Assembly: GCA_023423935.1 (NCBI GenBank)
Contig: JAFAEQ010000030.1
Location: forward strand, 1-64,000
DNA: 64,000 bases
From: Pseudomonadota bacterium
Lineage (GTDB): Bacteria; Pseudomonadota; Gammaproteobacteria; Steroidobacterales; Steroidobacteraceae
Reading direction: 5' to 3'
The notes beneath the pieces are model-generated. The model saw only the letters and a program-made list of their open reading frames with translations. It made no database searches and was not told the DNA's origin. Made by a program: the position numbers and the translations under genes. Position 1 is the first letter of the stretch. Every line of letters starts with the position of its first letter. Positions 54,494 through 63,007 of the stretch are shown in pieces.

Positions 54494-54886
54494 CTACTTC
54501 ATTGCCTTGGCGAGAATCCCCTCGTACGCCGGGTGAGCCAGCTCGAGTTGCTCCATATCCACCTGCGATACCCATTGAACGCACTCGTGCTCATCCGGTG
54601 CGCAGTTCGTGATAACGCCTTGCCATCGCTCGATGAGGAACAGGCTCAAGCGCACATCACCGCTGACCACAACCTTCCATGGCAATCCCGATGGCACTTC
54701 CGCCTGGATACCGAGTTCTTCCGCAAGCTCTCTTGCCAGCGCCGTTTGTGGCGACTCGCCAGTCTCTACATGCCCGCCCGGAACGTCCCATACACCTGGA
54801 TAGTTCTCGCGATGGCGACTGCGAAGACACAACAACACTCGTCCGTCTTGGCGCAGAACGCCAGCCACGACATTTATGATGTGCAT
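54494..54886 (-). CDS. NUDIX hydrolase (MutT-like)
   Basis: This 130-residue pyrophosphohydrolase has the complete NUDIX box GGHVETGESPQTALARELAEELG, quoted in part: G-x5-E-x7-RE-L-x-EE-x-G. The opening MHIINVVAGVLRQDGRVLL is MutT-like, so it may cleanse oxidised nucleotides, but substrate prediction is not safe. The open frame extends upstream to 55084 without protein character. The start is 54886. Confidence 0.9.
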   Translation of the reverse strand: MHIINVVAGVLRQDGRVLLCLRSRHRENYPGVWDVPGGHVETGESPQTALARELAEELGIQAEVPSGLPWKVVVSGDVRLSLFLIERWQGVITNCAPDEHECVQWVSQVDMEQLELAHPAYEGILAKAMK

Positions 54887-55334
54887 TGAGCACTCTTGCT
54901 CATTTGTCGCTTCCTGACTTGTGCGTGAAGAAACAAATCGATCGGCGCCCCCGTCCATGCCAGCGACATATTTTTCTCGGAAACTCGTACGGTCGCGATC
55001 ACTGCATGGAGCCAAGCCGAGGTGCTGACGCAAATAGATCTGTCCCTTTTCATGGCACTTGGACTCCACGCATCGCGCGCTCACGGAACTACTGCTTCAC
55101 CGGCTTCAAACTGTTGTTCACCGATAATTCCGGCTCGGCTGCAACTTGCGGGACAGTCTGCCGTGTCTTAGCGCTTTAGGCCGCAGTATTGTGGACCTGC
55201 AGAAGCCTGAGGAGCGTGCGATGTTTTCCGCCTGTTCTTACAAGGAACCTAACGGCATGAGCGATCCGACACAACTTGATACCAACGTGAATCCTGAAGG
55301 CCACATCGGATCGCTGGAGAACACGACCTTCCGC
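54887..55334. other. Intergenic region between divergent nudix and esterase genes
   Basis: It holds the promoters for both genes. An in-frame ATG at 55257, with AAGGA upstream, would extend the esterase by 26 residues but would bury its signal peptide. No other gene is seen. Confidence 0.4.
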
Positions 55335-56342
55335 ATGACCACGAAGCTGGCGTCTGCACTCTGTTCGCTCTGCGCAGTCACTGCGCACGCGGCGGGTATA
55401 CGGGAGATCGTTGTGCCGGCCGGCGCAAGAGGACCTGAGATTCCCGCACGCGTCTGGACACCGTGCGCAGTTCCAGCCGGGCCGAAGAGCGTGGACAGCG
55501 GTGGCGTCACGATGAGCATAAACGCGGTAGAGGACTGCGCTCCCTCGAGCAGGAACCTGCCTCTCATCGTCGTATCGCACGGAATGTTCGGCGATGTATT
55601 CAGTCACCACGACACCGCCGAAGCCCTTGCGGACGCGGGCTTTGCCGTCGTCACGATCAATCACACGCTGGATTCGATTTCAGCGAAGCGAGAATCGGTC
55701 GACAACATCTCCTCGTTCCTCGTCCGACCCGTCGATATTCAGCGGACCATTACGTACCTGCTCAGTGGCGCGCTACCCTGGGTAGACATCGATTCGCGCC
55801 GAATCGGATTCTTCGGCTTCTCGCGCGGCGGTTACACGGGTCTCGTTCTGGCCGGAGGAGTGCCTGACTATCACGCACCGGCATTTCCCTGTCCCGAAGA
55901 GTTCTCGATGTGCCGGCAAATGCGCGACGGCGACATACCGCCGCACGAAGCGGGACACGACCCACGCATCAAAGCTTTCGTCATCGCCGATCCTGTGAGT
56001 TTCTTCCCCGACGAGTCCAGCCTGCGAAACGTCACTGCGCCGATTCAGTTGTGGAGCTCCGATCGCGGCGGAATGGGAGTCCGCCCGGAAGATGTGGCCG
56101 CGGTGAAGAGCCATCTACCGATAGCGCCTGACTTCCACCGCCTCCCGAACTCCGCCCATCTGTCCTTCCAGTTTCCATGCTCAACGGAGGAAGCGAAAGC
56201 GATGTCGTTCGTATGTACTGATCCACCAGACTTCGACCGCGCCGCCTTCCATCGCACACTGAACACCGCAATGCTGGAGTTCTTTCGCAAGCAGCTCGGC
56301 CAAGAGTCTCCGCGTGAAGATCAACGAAGAACGAAGCCCTGA
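55335..56342 (+). CDS. Exported alpha/beta hydrolase (dienelactone-hydrolase-like esterase)
   Basis: This 335-residue protein has a signal peptide (MTTKLASALCSLCAVTAHA/A). The alpha/beta hydrolase core has LIVVSHGMFGDVFSHH (oxyanion), AGFAVVTINH, the nucleophile elbow GFFGFSRGGYTG with catalytic Ser, and a late histidine in LPNSAHLSFQFP. The arrangement resembles predicted dienelactone hydrolases and PAF-acetylhydrolase-like esterases. The start 55335 is chosen for the signal peptide. Confidence 0.82.
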   Translation: MTTKLASALCSLCAVTAHAAGIREIVVPAGARGPEIPARVWTPCAVPAGPKSVDSGGVTMSINAVEDCAPSSRNLPLIVVSHGMFGDVFSHHDTAEALADAGFAVVTINHTLDSISAKRESVDNISSFLVRPVDIQRTITYLLSGALPWVDIDSRRIGFFGFSRGGYTGLVLAGGVPDYHAPAFPCPEEFSMCRQMRDGDIPPHEAGHDPRIKAFVIADPVSFFPDESSLRNVTAPIQLWSSDRGGMGVRPEDVAAVKSHLPIAPDFHRLPNSAHLSFQFPCSTEEAKAMSFVCTDPPDFDRAAFHRTLNTAMLEFFRKQLGQESPREDQRRTKP

Positions 56343-56732
56343 GCGGTTGGATGTTCCCCTCACGCCCGTTCAGCCTCAGGAAGCGAAGCGCTCCGTCAGC
56401 GACGCATCATTCGCTCGACCAGCCTCGCGCCGCAACCTCTTTCCAGGACCGCGTATAAACACATCCCTGTGTCTGCTGAGACGACCGCCATCCATGGCGG
56501 ATCGACGCTCCTGGAAAGAGCTTCCGACGCGAAGTTCTGAATACATCGGCGGTGGTCTGTCGGTGAGTTGTCTAGAACGAATTGGATCCGGGCAATAGTT
56601 AACACGCGAGCGGTTCAATGAATGGACAAGCCCCGGATGACTGCTTTCGGCCCAGAGACGGACGTGGTTCAAACGAATTCCGATCGAACCTACAGAGCTC
56701 TCCCGGTTTCCGGCCCCCCGGCAGCCTTGAGG

Positions 56733-56958
56733 TGCGGAGGTGCGTGCACTGCGTTCGGCGCAACGAGCACCAGATCGCCTTGCCGCAGCACCGTCTCGCG
56801 CCCACCACAACTCGCCCGTGTCTCACCAGCGATCACGGCACCGAACGACAGCTCCGAAAGGAATGCGGCGTGTACCCCTGCCGACTATCGTAGGTGCTGC
56901 GCAGCTCGACGAACGGCAGTGCGCCGTCGCGCCGGTAGTGTTGGATTTGATTGCACAT
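56733..56958 (-). pseudogene. Truncated, frameshifted copy of the neighbouring AraC-family gene
   Basis: Reading from an ATG at 56958 gives MCNQIQHYRRDGALPFVELR, STYDSRQGYTPH, and then, after a one-base deletion near 56856-56865, SELSFGAVIAGETRASCGGR and LRQGDLVLVAPNAVHA. This matches residues 1-72 of the intact AraC regulator (53530-54360). Similarity ends at about 56733; the effector remainder and both helix-turn-helix motifs are missing. It is a decayed partial duplicate. Confidence 0.88.
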
Positions 56959-57113
56959 CGTTCATCGATCGCGGCGCTGCAGGAAGATGCGTTGAAGCAG
57001 AACGGAGCGACGGGAGCGCCATGAGAACGTCAGTCGGACTCTGTTGGCTGTTATGAGCCCGGACGTTGCGAATTGCAGATATGCAAACCGGACACAGACG
57101 TCCTGATTCGACC

Positions 57114-57770
57114 TCAATTGACGTAGTACATGAATCCGATGATGTCGGCGAGCACGTGCGCGACGACTAGAGGCCACAATCTGCCTGTCCGCGCAAACCA
57201 ATGCCCGAAGATCAATCCCATCGGGACGATACTTAGGACCCCCACGGCTCCCTGATACAGATGGTACGTCGCACGGATTGCAAGACTGACATTGACCGCG
57301 AATGTCGCTGAACGCCGGAGCTTTACAGCGGTAATGACGTAACCGCACACGAAGACTTCTTCGAAAAGGCCGTTGACGCACGATGCGATAAGCACTGCGC
57401 TGACGGTGAGATCGCGGGCGGAAATCTCTGGAGCTTCGATTCCTCCAGTGACAGCAATGAATGCGCACCACAGGATGAAGTAGGCGCCGTAAGCGCCAAC
57501 GAGCAAAGGCACTCCGACAGCCGTGTCCTTGAACGAAGGGGCGAGACCGATATCCTGAGCCGTCCAACCGCTTTTCAAAAACACAGCGAGCGCCGCTGCT
57601 ACGATCGTTTCGTAAACGACAGTCGTCCATAACGCCTGATCCGAGAACAGCACGGGCGATCCGCTGGATGTGATAACAATCAGACTCGCGTAGATCGGCA
57701 ATCCGAACGCGAGCGCGACTACAACAACGAACTCTGTTCGAACCGAAAGACTCCGCACCGTGGCGATCAT
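57114..57770 (-). CDS. CPBP-family intramembrane protease-like protein
   Basis: This 218-residue polytopic membrane protein matches the CPBP (Abi/CAAX) protease family. Motif 1 is present as FEEVFVCGY (Glu137-Glu138), where the usual EExxxR has Cys142 instead of Arg. Motif 2 has His170 (RATYHLYQG) and motif 3 His205 (VAHVLADIIGF). Members process prenylated or bacteriocin-type peptides or act in immunity; activity here is uncertain because of the missing Arg. It stands at the edge of the accessory island. Confidence 0.82.
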   Translation of the reverse strand: MIATVRSLSVRTEFVVVVALAFGLPIYASLIVITSSGSPVLFSDQALWTTVVYETIVAAALAVFLKSGWTAQDIGLAPSFKDTAVGVPLLVGAYGAYFILWCAFIAVTGGIEAPEISARDLTVSAVLIASCVNGLFEEVFVCGYVITAVKLRRSATFAVNVSLAIRATYHLYQGAVGVLSIVPMGLIFGHWFARTGRLWPLVVAHVLADIIGFMYYVN

Positions 57771-57972
57771 CCTTGTCTATTGTGCTTGGGGTGGCTCGGG
57801 ATCTATCGAGTGATCACAGCGAACGTAGCGAACTGCAAATATGCAAACCTGACACCGAGGTCGCTGCGCGTCGCACGAACGCGCCAGCTGGCACTTCAAT
57901 GTGCGTGAAACCCACGAACCCGCGGCCCGGCACCAACACTGCTCACGAAAGGCGTCCCTGGCATCGAATCAC

Positions 57973-59139
57973 TCAATGATTATCGAAATCGTTGTACGGG
58001 GTTGCGTGCACCAGGGCTATGTAAACCTCTAGGAGCATCTGTCGGAGGGGATCGCTCTCCTCCACAAACCTAACTTGCATTCCGCGAACTCGCGCCTTAG
58101 CCGCAATAAACTCCGCGGCAACATCTTCCCGCCCGGCCATCTCCGCTCGACCCTGACCCTTTCGATAGGTGGCCTTTCCAACTGCGCATTTTTCTATCGC
58201 CAGCCGATAGGCGAATGACGCCACGTTGTGCCGGGAGCTGGCTCGACAATGACAACAGACTCTTTCTCGAAGTGAATTGCTTCGCCCAACGTAAAGATGC
58301 CGCCCTGATTCCGAAAAGAGGTACACACCTCTTACGGGCATTCTTCGCGGGAGTAGGTCACGCGTCACAGGCGGCATCCCCAAGAGTTCAACGCGTTGAG
58401 CTTCCAGATTCGCAATGTAATTCTTGAACCGTCCGTGAATCCTCGGCAATTTTTGCGTCGTATCCGCCGCCACCGGAAGACTTGGAGTGCCGTCGAACAC
58501 CATGTTGATCGCATCACAAACATCTTGAAGCACAAGATCGCTCGTTGGTGAGAGTCGCGCGGAACCATGGCCCAGTTCATTTCTGAATGATGGCAAGTGC
58601 TCCACCAGAAGCTTCACGACGTCGATCTGTTCTGTAAGCTCTTCTATCTCGACTTGAGTTGGCTCCTGCAGCAGGCGCTCATCCGTCCCAGTGGCGATCA
58701 TTGCTTGGATTCCGGCGACAGCACGCTCCCCTGTCAATGAATTCCGTGCTCGCCATGCACGGCTGGAAAACCCTTCATTACGGATCCAACCCCTAGATCC
58801 GGCATGGGTAAGCAGGTGCGCGAGTCCGGGCCACTGGTAGTCGTTGTCATCAATGCTTGCCAAGCGTGAGACTTCGGAATTCCAGCGATGCCTGAGCGCA
58901 CGTTCAAGACTTTGATAAGCCACCATCTCGGCAACCTGGTGGAAGCGATAAACGCAGTACGTATAGAGACGGACATTCTTTGCAGTCTCAAAGCCCTGCT
59001 GAATGTCGAGCGGCACGTCATCGTGGAGCGCAAGGCTGGACAATCCGACGTGGAGATCTTCCAGTCGTTCAGACTGCCGCTCGTCTGGCTCAAACATGCT
59101 CTCGAGAGGCCGCAGGGGATCTTCGGGTTTGGATGGCAT
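57973..59139 (-). CDS. GIY-YIG nuclease-domain protein with HEPN-like N-terminal region
   Basis: This 388-residue fusion has a mainly helical part at residues 1-250 containing FRNELGHG, an R-x4-H motif (Arg186, His191) like the RNase-type HEPN motif. Residues 266-388 form a GIY-YIG domain: GVYLF (271-275), LYVGRSNSLRERV (282-294) with Tyr283 and the catalytic Arg region, Glu371 in LLEVYIALVHATPYND, and Asn383. All GIY-YIG active-site positions seem present, so it is probably a DNA-cleaving enzyme. The HEPN assignment is inferred from one motif. It is last in a minus-strand run of four accessory genes. Confidence 0.75.
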   Translation of the reverse strand: MPSKPEDPLRPLESMFEPDERQSERLEDLHVGLSSLALHDDVPLDIQQGFETAKNVRLYTYCVYRFHQVAEMVAYQSLERALRHRWNSEVSRLASIDDNDYQWPGLAHLLTHAGSRGWIRNEGFSSRAWRARNSLTGERAVAGIQAMIATGTDERLLQEPTQVEIEELTEQIDVVKLLVEHLPSFRNELGHGSARLSPTSDLVLQDVCDAINMVFDGTPSLPVAADTTQKLPRIHGRFKNYIANLEAQRVELLGMPPVTRDLLPRRMPVRGVYLFSESGRHLYVGRSNSLRERVCCHCRASSRHNVASFAYRLAIEKCAVGKATYRKGQGRAEMAGREDVAAEFIAAKARVRGMQVRFVEESDPLRQMLLEVYIALVHATPYNDFDNH

Positions 59140-59318
59140 TTATGTCGCCAAATTGGTTCCATTAGTTCTTGCCGCACTCAACAACTCAACAGTCGCCACT
59201 CAACAGTGCCGGGCCGGGAAGGCGAGATAACGCAGCACAAGCCTTTCGTCGCTCGGAAAATTTTCTCGGTTTTTCGGCCCGGCCCTACCCCCCCCAAGTG
59301 GCCGTCTTCTCACAGCAA

Positions 59319-60056
59319 TCAATTCAACGCACGGAGCGTCGCAACAAGTTGGGGCCCGACATCTTTGACAAATTCCAGTTGCGCCTGTGAGATATTTTCT
59401 CCGTGAATGGCAGGGGAACACACCGCGTAGACCTCACGGATCGCACTTCCTAGATCCCGCGGCACAATTTCCGATTCAGTCAGTTCACGGAGCAATTTGT
59501 GGGTCGGCAGATGTGTCCGCATGGCACTTGCAATGATTCCTCGCTGCGCTAGTCGCCGCAATTCCGTTTCAATGTGGTACCGGATCGCGAAGAGGAATGC
59601 GACATCGTCGTCCACGGCAAGAACCGGGTGCTTTGGTTCTTCCTTGACTCCTTGCGAAGTGAGAGCGCCTGCGACTGCCGCCTTGATGCGCTCCTCAAGT
59701 TGAGGCAATTGAGCGTCTGAGACGGGAGCGGGCATGTGGAACTGTGGGCTGAACGTTGCTCGCACATCAACCGCATTCCGCACTTCGCTACGAATCTCGT
59801 GGAGCTGGGTCTTGACGGCGCCCTTCAGCTCCTCAATCTCGTTCTTCAATGTGATTCCTAATAGCGTCACCTCACTGAATAGGGGAGCCAACAGCAACGC
59901 CATCCACACACCAAAGACGGCGATGTCTGCCGCATTACTATTTCCCGCGAGCAGGTCTGGCAGTCGGGTACGGAGGAAATAGGTCAGGGCGCCGGTGATA
60001 GCGAGCCACCAGAGTATCTTTGCCCATTTGGGTAGCTTCATCGGCACTCTTTTCAA
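59319..60056 (-). CDS. Two-helix membrane protein with HEPN-like C-terminal domain
   Basis: This 245-residue protein has two transmembrane helices (about 10-27 and 44-61), a coiled segment, and a soluble domain from about 115. That domain ends in EVYAVCSPAIHGENISQAQL, a pattern common in HEPN/DUF4145-like helical domains (xxxxHG). No enzyme family is certain. It lies between the DUF5677-like and GIY-YIG genes on the same strand. Confidence 0.6.
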   Translation of the reverse strand: MKRVPMKLPKWAKILWWLAITGALTYFLRTRLPDLLAGNSNAADIAVFGVWMALLLAPLFSEVTLLGITLKNEIEELKGAVKTQLHEIRSEVRNAVDVRATFSPQFHMPAPVSDAQLPQLEERIKAAVAGALTSQGVKEEPKHPVLAVDDDVAFLFAIRYHIETELRRLAQRGIIASAMRTHLPTHKLLRELTESEIVPRDLGSAIREVYAVCSPAIHGENISQAQLEFVKDVGPQLVATLRALN

Positions 60057-60104
60057 CTAAGCGAGTTTTAGTGTCTTAGCTGCTTGCGGCTGCAACGATC
60101 GTGA

Positions 60105-60917
60105 CTAGCCAGATCGCGTAAGGCGCTCATTCAACTGATCAAGCTTGGCAGTCAACGATGCGAGATCCAGCTTCTCTCTCGCAAATTGTTGATGCATCAA
60201 GTCGACAGCATTGAGCAGTATCGTGGATACAGTCGAAAGCGATGACATCACAAACTTCGGCTCTGAGTCATACATCACTAACTCGGGCGGATCCTTGTTG
60301 GTGTCAAGATGACGACGCAGTAGCGCTCGACCATTGTTGTGCGCCTCTGTACAGAGGAAGTTGTAAAGAATCAGATCTTGTTCGTGCCCAGCGCTCACAA
60401 AGCGATCTCTTGCGCCCAAGTCCTTTCCGCCCGCCGCCTTTGCACGCGCGAGATCCGCTTTGAACATCTTCAATGTCGCATCAAGGTCCTTATCGTCAGA
60501 AATGACCGCCAGATAAGGGTTTTCGTTGCCGTTTGCGTCACCTAGGATTTTGAGCCATTCCTTGCAACGCTTGACTTCCAGATTGTGCACGTACTCGTCT
60601 TTGGCGAGCAGACTTTTTAGATCGACAAACGCTTCGAGAGAGGTACGAGCGAGTATCGCAATGCCCACGTAAGCTCTGGCGCGAGCCAAAGCAATGCAGG
60701 ATCCGCTAACTTCGACCAATGATGCGAAAAGCCCAACGGCGTAGATGTGTGCCCAGCCTTTGCCGTTGACGTCAAATTTCAATTGCGGCGTCGTGTCTAC
60801 CGCATAGTCATGAATTTCGGCGAGCACTTCGCTCGCGTGCTTCACAAGCTGGTCATACAGAGTGTCGGACACTGAAGATCCCGCTGACACTACGTCCGCT
60901 TTGGTCGAAAGAAACAT
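60105..60917 (-). CDS. DUF5677-like helical protein
   Basis: This 270-residue all-helical protein has ILARTSLEAFVDLKSLLAKD (about 88-107), the repeated family pattern R(T/S)xxEAxxxLxxLL, and YNFLCTEAHNNGRALL with the conserved His193. Such proteins (DUF5677 and HEPN relatives) are frequent in defence and phage-associated loci, function unknown. It starts 2 bases after the stop of the upstream coiled-coil membrane gene. Confidence 0.65.
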   Translation of the reverse strand: MFLSTKADVVSAGSSVSDTLYDQLVKHASEVLAEIHDYAVDTTPQLKFDVNGKGWAHIYAVGLFASLVEVSGSCIALARARAYVGIAILARTSLEAFVDLKSLLAKDEYVHNLEVKRCKEWLKILGDANGNENPYLAVISDDKDLDATLKMFKADLARAKAAGGKDLGARDRFVSAGHEQDLILYNFLCTEAHNNGRALLRRHLDTNKDPPELVMYDSEPKFVMSSLSTVSTILLNAVDLMHQQFAREKLDLASLTAKLDQLNERLTRSG

Positions 60918-60919
60918 TT

Positions 60920-61330
60920 CTACAACTCCCCCGCCGAGTACTTCCGCTCAAACTCTCTTCGCGCCCTGATGTACGCGTTACCGCATTCAACGCTTGCGGT
61001 GTTGAGACATTGCTCGGAGGGTCGATAGAAGGCAGTCCAGGCTCTTTCCTTGCTGCGTTCCGCAGCGATCTGTGCGGCCTGCTGTTCGCGAGTTCGCGCG
61101 ACGCGAGCTGCCTGTTCGTTGCGCTGGGCTTCCTGCTGACGCGCGCGCTGCGAGTAGTGTTCACGCGCAATCTCCGCTTGTCGATTCAGCTCCGCGACGG
61201 CCGCCTTGTTGAATTGACTGATCTCATACCGAGCACGCAGCTCGACAACCGCCCAGATCAGCATTGCACCGATGAAGATTCCCAAGGCGATCTTCATGAC
61301 ACCCGCAAAGAAATCGTTCTCTTCTTCCAT
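60920..61330 (-). CDS. Small single-pass membrane protein with coiled-coil tail
   Basis: This 136-residue protein has a transmembrane helix at about 10-28 (VMKIALGIFIGAMLIWAVV). A long Glu/Arg/Ala/Gln-rich segment (about 30-100) with heptad character follows, then a short Cys-containing end (CLNTASVECGNAYIR). It overlaps no other gene but is only 2 bases from the next gene downstream, so they are co-transcribed. Function unknown. Confidence 0.65.
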   Translation of the reverse strand: MEEENDFFAGVMKIALGIFIGAMLIWAVVELRARYEISQFNKAAVAELNRQAEIAREHYSQRARQQEAQRNEQAARVARTREQQAAQIAAERSKERAWTAFYRPSEQCLNTASVECGNAYIRARREFERKYSAGEL

Positions 61331-61657
61331 GACGCTGCCGGATCCGAGCTACGGTGAGCGCGCAGTATGAGATGAGCGGATCGCTTCTGCAGGTGCAGAG
61401 TTCGCAGATACGGCCATCGATCGCTGTCAAAGATTTGCGCTGCGCAAAGGTGAGATGAGCGCAGGAGTGACGACAGATGGCGGGCTCGTGACTGGCGAAG
61501 TAGCTGCTCTTGTCTTGCTGGCGAAGCTGCAGACCGCATCTGATTCACAGATTACGCAATCCCTCGCGATCCAGGTCACGCTTCTGTAGTCGTAACGTTG
61601 ACCTATCGACGATCTGGGAAGTAAACCAAGCTCCGATAACAGACATGGAGAAGGATC
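61331..61657. other. Divergent promoter region of the accessory island
   Basis: Intergenic, no gene; presumably promoters for the minus-strand run and for the restriction-like gene. A GGAGAAGG site precedes the ATG at 61658. Confidence 0.4.
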
Positions 61658-62476
61658 ATGGCGTCTGTACCCGCGAAAGCTTTGGAGCGCATCCGCGACG
61701 GGTTGAAACGATTCCAGCCGATCATCGCTGGAGCGAAGGCCAGGGACGTGAACGAATCGGATACCGTCGTCATCGTTACAGATGTGCTTCAGGACATCTT
61801 CGGATACGACAAGTACTCGGAGATCACGTCGGAGCACATGATCCGGGGCACCTTCTGCGATCTCGCCGTAAAGCTCGGTGGCTCGCTGGCGTTCCTGCTC
61901 GAAGTGAAAGCCATCGGCTCCGAGCTCAAGGATCAACACGTCAAACAGGCGATCGACTATGCGGCGAATCAAGGCGTCGAATGGGTCGGCTTGACGAACG
62001 GTGCATCCTGGCGCATCTACAAGGTGAGCTTCACGAAGCCCATCGCATACGAGGTGGTCGTGGAGTTCGACCTGCTGAATCTGAGTCACCGCGATGGCGA
62101 TGCCATCGACCTGCTCGCGCTGTTGGCCAAGGAGGGTTGGCAGAAGGCACACATCGGCGAGTACCACATCTACAAGCAGGCGCTCAGCAAGTACACGTTG
62201 GGCGCGATCCTGCTGTCAGAGCCCGTTCTTAAACTCGTACGCCGTCAGCTCCGAACATCGTCTGGACTGAAAGTAGCGCTCGGCGAGATCAAGAGCGTGC
62301 TGGAAGCGGACGTGATCAAGCGAGAAGTGCTCGAAGGAGAGAAGGCGGCGCACGCTCAGCGACAGGTGTCACGCGCTGCCCGGCGGGCACGGAAGAGTCG
62401 CGAAACTGAAAGACAGGTGGAAGCCGCTGACGCAGCACCGGAACTTCCGGAGTCACCATTGTCGTCAGCCGCATAG
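61658..62476 (+). CDS. Orphan restriction-endonuclease-like protein (type I R-subunit N-terminal, PD-(D/E)xK)
   Basis: This 272-residue protein matches the N-terminal nuclease domain of type I restriction R subunits (HSDR_N_2-type). Asp68 in FCDLAV and Glu82-x-Lys84 in FLLEVKAIG give the D..ExK catalytic core, and HVKQAIDYAANQGVEWVGLT is the typical following helix-strand. A C-terminal extension is charged, helical. No methylase, specificity or helicase subunit is nearby. It is a stand-alone nuclease domain beside HEPN-like/GIY-YIG genes. Confidence 0.78.
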   Translation: MASVPAKALERIRDGLKRFQPIIAGAKARDVNESDTVVIVTDVLQDIFGYDKYSEITSEHMIRGTFCDLAVKLGGSLAFLLEVKAIGSELKDQHVKQAIDYAANQGVEWVGLTNGASWRIYKVSFTKPIAYEVVVEFDLLNLSHRDGDAIDLLALLAKEGWQKAHIGEYHIYKQALSKYTLGAILLSEPVLKLVRRQLRTSSGLKVALGEIKSVLEADVIKREVLEGEKAAHAQRQVSRAARRARKSRETERQVEAADAAPELPESPLSSAA

Positions 62477-62530
62477 TTGACCCTCGCACTCAGAATCAGA
62501 CATCAGGACTTCATCTTGGAAGGAACGACC

Positions 62531-62962
62531 ATGAAGGCTTCTCTGCGTCAGTTTCGTAAGTTCGTGCTGCTCACTTCATTCGCTCTGCTTGCGACCGCGT
62601 GCGCTTCCTCGCACGTAATGCTGGGTGAGGCGCGGCCGGAGATCTCTCCCGACCAGGTAAAACTGTATCTCCGAGCCCCGTCAAAGTACTCAGAGATCGC
62701 GCTATTGGACGCCTCGAGCCGAGGATCTTTTGCGGTGAGCCAGCAGGGAAAAACCAATAAGGCCATCGAGCGGCTGAAGGAAGAGGCGGCAAAGCTGGGT
62801 GCGAATGGCATTCTTCTCACGGGCGCTGGTGACCAGTATGGCGGCACTGTCGCTACTGCAACGGCCACAGGCAGCTACAACTATGCGACAGGCACCGGTG
62901 TTGGCGTACCCGTGATGCACAGGTCCGCATCCGGCATCGCTATCTTCGTAGAACAGGAGTAG
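62531..62962 (+). CDS. Small lipoprotein of unknown function
   Basis: This 143-residue protein has a signal ending LLATAC with lipidated Cys (about 22). The body begins SSHVMLGEARPEISPDQVKL and includes a GANGILLTG pattern, then a Thr/Ala/Gly-rich tail. It resembles small proteobacterial lipoproteins with a heavy-metal-binding-like/YbjQ-type fold, but no family is certain. The ATG is at 62531. Confidence 0.7.
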   Translation: MKASLRQFRKFVLLTSFALLATACASSHVMLGEARPEISPDQVKLYLRAPSKYSEIALLDASSRGSFAVSQQGKTNKAIERLKEEAAKLGANGILLTGAGDQYGGTVATATATGSYNYATGTGVGVPVMHRSASGIAIFVEQE

Positions 62963-63007
62963 CGATCGGATCTCCCGGACCGAGCTTTGAGCACGACCAG
63001 AGCGCAC

